This document shows, in pieces, positions 6,635 to 10,497 of a DNA stretch of 10,497 nucleotides. A program made the position numbers and the translations under genes. This DNA is from an uncultured Clostridia bacterium. Its GTDB lineage: Bacteria; Bacillota; Clostridia; JAAYHZ01. The stretch lies in the NCBI GenBank assembly GCA_937894465.1, contig CALCRE010000121.1, positions 1-10,497 of the forward strand. The letters run 5' to 3'. The number at the start of each line of letters is the position of its first letter. Position 1 is the stretch's first letter. A model generated the notes under the pieces. The model ran no database searches, was not told where the DNA came from, and was given only the letters and a program-made list of their open reading frames with translations.

Positions 6635-6835
6635 ATGAAAAACGATATACATCCGAAGTACGGAAAGTCCATTGTCAAATGTGCTTGTGGAGAACAATTC
6701 GAAACTACTTCAACAGTAGATGAATTGAGAGTGGACATTTGCTCTAAGTGTCATCCTTTTTATACAGGAAGACAAAAGCTTGTTGATACAGGCGGACGTG
6801 TGGATAAATTTAATAAGAAATACGGAATAAAATAA
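6635..6835 (+). CDS. rpmE: 50S ribosomal protein L31, zinc-binding form
   Basis: A 66-aa bacterial L31 of the large ribosomal subunit, which bridges to the 30S head. It carries the zinc-ribbon cysteines C16 and C18 (KCACG) and C36 and C39 (CSKCHPFYTG), and ends with the typical GGRVDKFNKKYG. This is the zinc-containing C+ type, normally made when zinc is sufficient, in contrast to the cysteine-free paralogue. GAGAGGTG at 6618-6625 supports the ATG. It lies 164 nt after rho, the usual neighbour in Bacillota. The gap contains a possible weak promoter (TTGCAT 6489-6494, 17-nt spacer, TACTAT 6512-6517). A strong terminator follows the gene. Confidence 0.97.
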   Translation: MKNDIHPKYGKSIVKCACGEQFETTSTVDELRVDICSKCHPFYTGRQKLVDTGGRVDKFNKKYGIK

Positions 6836-6857
6836 TTAAATTTCTAGTTGGACCGAT

Positions 6858-6895
6858 AAAGCATCTGCCTGAAAAGACCGATGCTTTTTTCTTTT
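6858..6895 (+). terminator. Rho-independent terminator after rpmE
   Basis: AAAGCATC (6858-6865) pairs perfectly with GATGCTTT (6880-6887), an 8-bp stem with a 14-nt loop. A T-rich run, TTTCTTTT, follows. It lies 23 nt past the rpmE stop and before a new promoter, so it should end the rho-rpmE transcript. The heptamer GACCGAT appears just before the stem (6851-6857) and again within it (6877-6883). Confidence 0.85.
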
Positions 6896-6904
6896 CCTGA
6901 GAAT

Positions 6905-6936
6905 TTGAAATTTGAATGAGAAAAGTGTGATATAAT
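6905..6936 (+). promoter_or_regulatory. Extended -10 promoter for yqhQ-prmC-mazG-rqcP
   Basis: TGA-TATAAT at 6928-6936 is a perfect extended -10 element (TGn plus TATAAT). TTGAAA at 6905-6910 resembles a -35 box, but the 20-nt spacing is long, so the extended -10 probably carries recognition. It lies just past the rpmE terminator and about 38 nt before the yqhQ start, so transcription of the downstream genes likely begins here. Confidence 0.6.
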
Positions 6937-6973
6937 TGTTGATATTATTGAGCTTTTCGAAAGGATTTTTTTG

Positions 6974-7933
6974 ATGTATATAGCTGCAAATCAAGTGAAA
7001 AAAGAGAAAGATAGTTGTACTGCTAAAAAAACTTCTATAGGGGGAATGGCTCTGATCGAAGGTATTATGATGATCGGGCCTATAAAGTATGCCGTGGCCG
7101 TTCGAAAACCGGACGGTGAGGTGGAGATTTTGGAAAAGCCCTTACCTGAAAAGAATGTTTGGACGAAGATCCCGGTTGTTCGAGGCGGATACAATTTAAT
7201 CAGGCAGATGGTCTTGGGAATTAAATCATTAATGTATTCAGCTGATTTTGTTGATTTGCAAGAAGATGAACAAGAAGAGCCATCTAAGTTTGAAAAGTTT
7301 TTAGAGGACAAGCTTGGGGATAAAGCAAAGGATGTCGCCATCTATTTTGCAGTTTTTTTATCTTTGTGTCTGTCTATAGGATTGTTTATTTTATTGCCGA
7401 ACTTGTTAACCGGTTTTTTAGGGATAAAAAGCAATATCCTGAACAATCTGATTGAAGGTGTTCTTCGAATCACGATTTTCTTTGTCTATATTGTATTAGC
7501 CACCAAGTTGGAGGACATTAAAAGAGTATGGCAATATCACGGTGCAGAGCATAAAACCATCAATTGCTATGAAGCCGGGCAGGAAATCACAGTGGAGAAT
7601 GCAAGGAAAATGTCCAAGCATAATCCTCGGTGCGGAACCTCATTTATGTTTATCGTCATGTTAGTCAGTATACTGTTGTTTTCGTTGGTGGGATGGCATT
7701 CCAGGCTATTGAACCTGGTGGTTCGTATTGTCCTTATTCCGGTAGTGGCCGGTATCTCCTATGAGCTTTTGAAACTAGCCGGAAAATATGATAACATGTT
7801 CACCCGTGCTCTTAGTGCGCCGGGGATGTTTATGCAAAGGTACACCACAAGAGAGCCGGATGATTCCATGCTCGAAGTGGCAATTGAAGCGTTCAATAAG
7901 GTGAAAACGGACGGTGAAGAGGATAAGTGGTAG
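6974..7933 (+). CDS. yqhQ: DUF1385 membrane protein, YqhQ family
   Basis: About 319 aa, of the DUF1385 family represented by B. subtilis YqhQ; its biochemical role is not established. The N-terminal cytoplasmic part has the family motif GGMALIEGIMMIGP and the RGGYNLIRQM segment. A conserved HGAEHK motif (189-194) followed by INCYEAG lies between membrane segments. Four hydrophobic helices are visible at about 122-150, 161-178, 224-242 and 246-264, so it is an integral membrane protein. The His/Glu-rich HGAEHK could bind metal, which is speculation. I choose the ATG at 6974, 8 nt after GAAAGGA (6959-6965). The TTG at 6971 would add one residue and sits closer to that site. The gene overlaps prmC by 7 nt. 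The order rpmE-yqhQ-prmC is common in Clostridia. Confidence 0.88.
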   Translation: MYIAANQVKKEKDSCTAKKTSIGGMALIEGIMMIGPIKYAVAVRKPDGEVEILEKPLPEKNVWTKIPVVRGGYNLIRQMVLGIKSLMYSADFVDLQEDEQEEPSKFEKFLEDKLGDKAKDVAIYFAVFLSLCLSIGLFILLPNLLTGFLGIKSNILNNLIEGVLRITIFFVYIVLATKLEDIKRVWQYHGAEHKTINCYEAGQEITVENARKMSKHNPRCGTSFMFIVMLVSILLFSLVGWHSRLLNLVVRIVLIPVVAGISYELLKLAGKYDNMFTRALSAPGMFMQRYTTREPDDSMLEVAIEAFNKVKTDGEEDKW

Positions 7934-8787
7934 AGCCTTTCGATATCCGAACAATCGGTGAGTTATATACCTGTATAAAAAACGGTTTAAAAGCCCGGGT
8001 GGAATCTTACGATTATGAGAGCCGTCTCCTTTTGTCCTATGTGTTAGGGGAGGATCCTTACGTTGTTTACTTGCACCCTGAAAGATCGGTTGAGGAAGAT
8101 CGGGTCTCTCTTGCTTTGAAGATGGCTAAAAAAAGATCGGAAGGCGTACCTCTTCAGTACCTGATCAAGACGGCATATTTTATGGGATATGATTTCGAAG
8201 TGAATGAAAATGTGCTGATTCCTCGACCGGATACTGAGGTGTTAGTGCAAAAGGCCTTGGAGTATATGGATGAAAATTACCATGTTCATGTTTTGGATAT
8301 GGGAACCGGAAGCGGTTGCATTGCAATCAGCTTAGCTTTATTGAACCGTTGTTGTACCGTTGATGCAGTGGATATCAGCCAATCCGCATTGAAGGTTGCC
8401 AAAAAAAACGCCTTACGGCATCGAGTGGAACACCAAATACAATTTATTCACAGTGATTTGTTTTCGAACCTGTCTGATTCATACCATATGATTGTGTCCA
8501 ATCCGCCATATATCAAGCATGAAGAATACGAATTTCTTCAGGAAGAGGTTCGATGTTTTGAGCCGGTTCAAGCATTGGTTGCCAATGAAGAGGGTTTGGC
8601 TTTTTACAAACGGATTGCCGGTGATGCAAGGCAATTTTTAAAAGCCGGAGGATCCTTGCTTTTTGAAACCGGGTATGACCAAGCGGCTCATGTTGTTTCA
8701 ATCATGAAAGAAAATGGTTTTACCGGGCTGGAGGTTACAAAGGACTATAACGGAATCAATAGAGTCGTTTCCGGAATAATAAAGTGA
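7927..8787 (+). CDS. prmC: Peptide chain release factor N5-glutamine methyltransferase
   Basis: A 286-aa protein that transfers a methyl group from S-adenosylmethionine to the glutamine of the GGQ motif in release factors RF1 and RF2, which speeds peptide release. The N-terminal helical domain includes VPLQYL (74-79), and IPRPDTE (98-104) leads into the Rossmann methyltransferase domain. SAM motif I is VLDMGTGSG (122-130). The catalytic NPPY is at 192-195, the signature that contacts the glutamine. The GTG start at 7927 lies inside the end of yqhQ, 4 nt after GAAGAGG, which implies translational coupling. Length is normal for the family. The release-factor gene prfA, which commonly follows prmC in Bacillota, is not present downstream here. 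Confidence 0.95.
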   Translation: MVEPFDIRTIGELYTCIKNGLKARVESYDYESRLLLSYVLGEDPYVVYLHPERSVEEDRVSLALKMAKKRSEGVPLQYLIKTAYFMGYDFEVNENVLIPRPDTEVLVQKALEYMDENYHVHVLDMGTGSGCIAISLALLNRCCTVDAVDISQSALKVAKKNALRHRVEHQIQFIHSDLFSNLSDSYHMIVSNPPYIKHEEYEFLQEEVRCFEPVQALVANEEGLAFYKRIAGDARQFLKAGGSLLFETGYDQAAHVVSIMKENGFTGLEVTKDYNGINRVVSGIIK

Positions 8788-8814
8788 AAAGTACAATAAA
8801 TCAACGGAGTAGAT

Positions 8815-9537
8815 ATGGATAATCTATTAAAAGTTATGGAAAAGCTGCGAGCACCTGACGGATGTCCATGGGATCGTGAACAAACCCATCAGAGCTTGAA
8901 GACAAATCTCGTGGAAGAAGCCTATGAAGTCGTTGATGCCATTGATTCAGGTGAAGATTCGCCATTATGCGAAGAATTAGGGGATTTGTTATTGCAAATT
9001 GCATTCCATTGTGTGATCGCTCAAGAAAGCGGTCGATTTAACTACGATCAAGTGGAAAAAGGAATCTGTGACAAGCTGGTGTCACGACATTCCCATATAT
9101 TTGGCAATGACACGGCCAAAAATGCCGATGAAGTTTTAAAGCTATGGCAAGCCAACAAACGAAAAGAAAAAGGTCAACCCACGGTGACAAAGGCGATGGA
9201 GGACATTCCGGCTTCTTTTCCCGCATTGATGGAAAGTTGTAAGGTTCTTGATAAAGCTGCATCGGTGGGGTATGGAAGTAAAACGACGACAGAGGCATTT
9301 GACAATCTGGAGACACAATCCCATCTTGTTAAAAAAGAAATCCAAGAGGAAAATCCCTCTGATATGGAAACATTGATTGGAAGCCTGTTGTTTTCCCTTG
9401 TCGATGTCTGCCGCTTGTTAAAGATCGATCCGGAAATCGCCCTTCATAAAACGGTTAAGAATTTCAAAAATCGATTTTCACTATTGGAAAAGCAATGGTT
9501 GGAGGATAAGGAGAAAGGTCAAGGAAAGGGTCAGTAA
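8815..9537 (+). CDS. mazG: Nucleoside triphosphate pyrophosphohydrolase MazG
   Basis: A 240-aa all-alpha NTP pyrophosphatase that converts (d)NTPs, including aberrant ones, to monophosphates and pyrophosphate. It has the typical two tandem MazG domains. The first carries LRAPDGCPWD (11-20), the metal-binding acidic set E34, E35 and E38 (EEAYE), and E54/D57 (EELGD), followed by the RHSHIFG hinge. The second domain (about 145-235) keeps the fold, with KAASVGYG and the C-terminal KNFKNRF. However, the position of EELGD reads LIGSL, so its acidic pair looks lost. Unlike B. subtilis YabN there is no N-terminal tetrapyrrole-methylase domain. The start is the ATG at 8815 after ACGGAG, 27 nt past prmC. 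The stop is 1 nt from the rqcP start. Confidence 0.94.
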   Translation: MDNLLKVMEKLRAPDGCPWDREQTHQSLKTNLVEEAYEVVDAIDSGEDSPLCEELGDLLLQIAFHCVIAQESGRFNYDQVEKGICDKLVSRHSHIFGNDTAKNADEVLKLWQANKRKEKGQPTVTKAMEDIPASFPALMESCKVLDKAASVGYGSKTTTEAFDNLETQSHLVKKEIQEENPSDMETLIGSLLFSLVDVCRLLKIDPEIALHKTVKNFKNRFSLLEKQWLEDKEKGQGKGQ

Positions 9538-9538
9538 A

Positions 9539-9781
9539 ATGAGGTTGGATAAATATTTGAAGGTTTCAAGAATTATAAAGAGAAGAACAGTGGCGAATGA
9601 AGCATGTGACAATGGCCGTGTTATAATTAACGGGAAAACTGCTAAAGCATCCACCCCGGTAAAAGAAGGGGATGTTTTGGAAATTTCATTTGGGAATAAG
9701 GCAGTAAAGGTCAAGGTGCTGTTTGCAGCCGATAATGTTCGGAAACAAGAATCCAAAGAAATGTATGAAGTGATTTCGTGA
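9539..9781 (+). CDS. rqcP: S4-domain ribosome quality control protein RqcP (YabO)
   Basis: An 80-aa S4 RNA-binding domain protein, the same size as B. subtilis YabO/RqcP. In that species RqcP binds the 50S subunit carrying a stalled nascent chain and works with RqcH to add C-terminal alanine tails. The S4 core is clear: MRLDKYLKVSRIIKRRT with conserved R2 and R16, then ACDNGRVIINGKTAKAS, then the VKEGDVLEI strand. It begins one nucleotide after the mazG stop and precedes yabP, exactly as in the B. subtilis yabN-yabO-yabP-yabQ order. That order separates it from the related Hsp15 and YlmH-type S4 proteins. AAGGAAAGG within the end of mazG (9522-9530) serves as ribosome binding site. Confidence 0.93.
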   Translation: MRLDKYLKVSRIIKRRTVANEACDNGRVIINGKTAKASTPVKEGDVLEISFGNKAVKVKVLFAADNVRKQESKEMYEVIS

Positions 9782-9808
9782 ATGAATGACAGATACTCCT
9801 CATATATA
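9780..9808 (+). promoter_or_regulatory. Possible sigma-E-type promoter for yabP-yabQ
   Basis: In B. subtilis yabP and yabQ are expressed in the mother cell by sigma-E. Here the rqcP-yabP gap contains CATATATA (9801-9808), which resembles the sigma-E -10 consensus CATACAnT. GAATGAA (9780-9786), 14 nt upstream, is a partial match to the -35 consensus. Both are imperfect and lie in AT-rich sequence, so the call rests partly on context. Confidence 0.25.
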
Positions 9809-9850
9809 TTTAATACCATTTAATATGGATTTTTGAGGAGGTAACAGTAG

Positions 9851-10135
9851 ATGGTTGATCCAAAAATAACAAATGAAGCGAAGGCATCTCACAATCTGAT
9901 CTTGAATAATAGAAAAAAAGCGGATATGACCGGAGTGACCGATGTGGACAATTTTAACGAAGACTATATCTTGTTGCATACCGAACTGGGTTATATGGAG
10001 ATCAGGGGTTCTTCTCTTAGAATTGTCAAGCTTGATGTTGAGAACAAAAAGCTGTCCGTGGAGGGCGAAATTGCCGCCATTATCTACGATGATAAATCCG
10101 CCAAGAAGGCAACAAAAGGCTTTTGGGGTAAATAA
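9851..10135 (+). CDS. yabP: Sporulation protein YabP
   Basis: A 94-aa YabP-family protein. In B. subtilis yabP belongs to the sporulation-specific set next to yabQ; its molecular role is little known and it is not essential for making spores. The family pattern is visible as ASHNLILNNRKKADMTGV, a VDNFNEDYILL beta strand, then LGYMEIRGSSLRIVKLDVENK, and a C-terminal VEGEIAAIIYDD. It is small, mostly beta and cytoplasmic, with no signal peptide. A strong site, GAGGAGGT (9835-9842), lies 8 nt before the ATG. That site and the 69-nt gap after rqcP fit separate, sporulation-specific expression. The next gene starts 6 nt after its stop. Confidence 0.93.
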   Translation: MVDPKITNEAKASHNLILNNRKKADMTGVTDVDNFNEDYILLHTELGYMEIRGSSLRIVKLDVENKKLSVEGEIAAIIYDDKSAKKATKGFWGK

Positions 10136-10141
10136 GCAGAT

Positions 10142-10497
10142 ATGACAGGCAACAACGATATTCAACAAAGCGCAACCGGACAATTCATCGTGTTCTTAAT
10201 TTTTATTGCCTTGGGAATGGTGATTTCGGTGCTATATGATTTATTTCGAATCCGAAGACGCACATTTAAGTTGGTAGGTTTTCTAGTCCATATTGAGGAT
10301 CTTTTGTTTTGGTTGATTTGTATTTTAATTGTACCGACGGTGATTTATGCCTCTAATAATGGTGAAATCCGAGGGTATCTGGTACTAGGCATGCTAACCG
10401 GTCTTGTTTTGTACTTGATGTTGTTTAGCAAGCCTATTATGGATTTCTCGGTACCGGTGATATTAACAGTCAAGAGAATATTATCAGGCTTCTTCAA
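10142..10497 (+). CDS. yabQ: Spore cortex biosynthesis membrane protein YabQ (5' part)
   Basis: The ORF opens at the ATG at 10142 and runs off the window after 118 codons. In B. subtilis YabQ is a mother-cell membrane protein of the outer forespore membrane, needed to form the spore cortex. The part seen has three hydrophobic helices, about residues 13-33, 51-70 and 78-96. It also has family-like features: VLYDLFRIRRR after the first helix, HIEDLLFWLI, and NNGEIRGYLVLGMLTG. The position directly after yabP (6-nt gap) is the standard one. The C-terminal end lies outside the window. The weak ribosome binding site before it suggests coupling to yabP translation. Confidence 0.9.
   Translation, partial: MTGNNDIQQSATGQFIVFLIFIALGMVISVLYDLFRIRRRTFKLVGFLVHIEDLLFWLICILIVPTVIYASNNGEIRGYLVLGMLTGLVLYLMLFSKPIMDFSVPVILTVKRILSGFF

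Noticed and set aside
6858..6887. GACCGAT direct repeat (6851-6857 and 6877-6883) as an attachment site or mobile-element scar
   Set aside because: It is only 7 bp, overlaps the rpmE terminator, and no mobile-element gene is nearby.
9481..9819. 112-codon minus-strand open frame across mazG-rqcP
   Set aside because: It covers well-conserved forward genes and has low-complexity hydrophobic content typical of a shadow frame.
9942..10145. 67-codon forward frame overlapping yabP
   Set aside because: yabP in the other frame matches its family and has a strong ribosome binding site; this frame matches nothing.

Overview
The window reads as chromosomal DNA from an endospore-forming member of the Bacillota, most likely a Clostridia-type organism. 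The evidence is moderately AT-rich coding sequence, AGGAGG-type ribosome binding sites, some TTG and GTG starts, Rho with a long N-terminal insertion, and the sporulation genes yabP and yabQ. I cannot name a genus. Every gene I can support lies on the + strand. I see no insertion sequences, tRNA or rRNA genes, CRISPR arrays or phage genes.

Region 1 (about 1-4230) is a tightly packed sugar-catabolism operon. A probable end of an upstream gene is followed by a PHP-domain metal-dependent hydrolase, a rhamnulokinase-type FGGY kinase, a small protein of the Anabaena sensory rhodopsin transducer (ASRT) superfamily and a class II aldolase. Starts and stops overlap by 4 nt at two junctions. The kinase and aldolase fit the deoxysugar scheme ketose, ketose-1-phosphate, then DHAP plus lactaldehyde. 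The isomerase would have to lie upstream of the window. The ASRT and PHP proteins have no assigned role in this scheme and are the most interesting part of the window.

Region 2 (4231-4616) has no convincing gene. It holds a promoter with a perfect TATAAT and about 155 nt of nested complementary segments. These suggest either a structured 5' leader of rho or a free-standing small RNA.

Region 3 (4617-8787) carries rho, rpmE, yqhQ (DUF1385) and prmC. This is a familiar Bacillota gene order, but prfA, which usually follows prmC, is absent at that position. Rho is unusually long at 617 aa because of an acidic insertion that ends in an Asn-rich tract. A good intrinsic terminator follows rpmE, and a new extended -10 promoter precedes yqhQ.

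Region 4 (8815-10497) is mazG, rqcP (yabO), yabP and the 5' part of yabQ. It matches the order yabN-yabO-yabP-yabQ of Bacillus subtilis, except that MazG here lacks the tetrapyrrole-methylase domain of YabN. Translation quality control (PrmC, RqcP), nucleotide-pool cleaning (MazG) and spore-coat or cortex genes therefore sit next to each other. I found no wholly new defence or mobile system. The best candidates for new biology are the ASRT/PHP sugar operon, the structured RNA before rho and the modified Rho.
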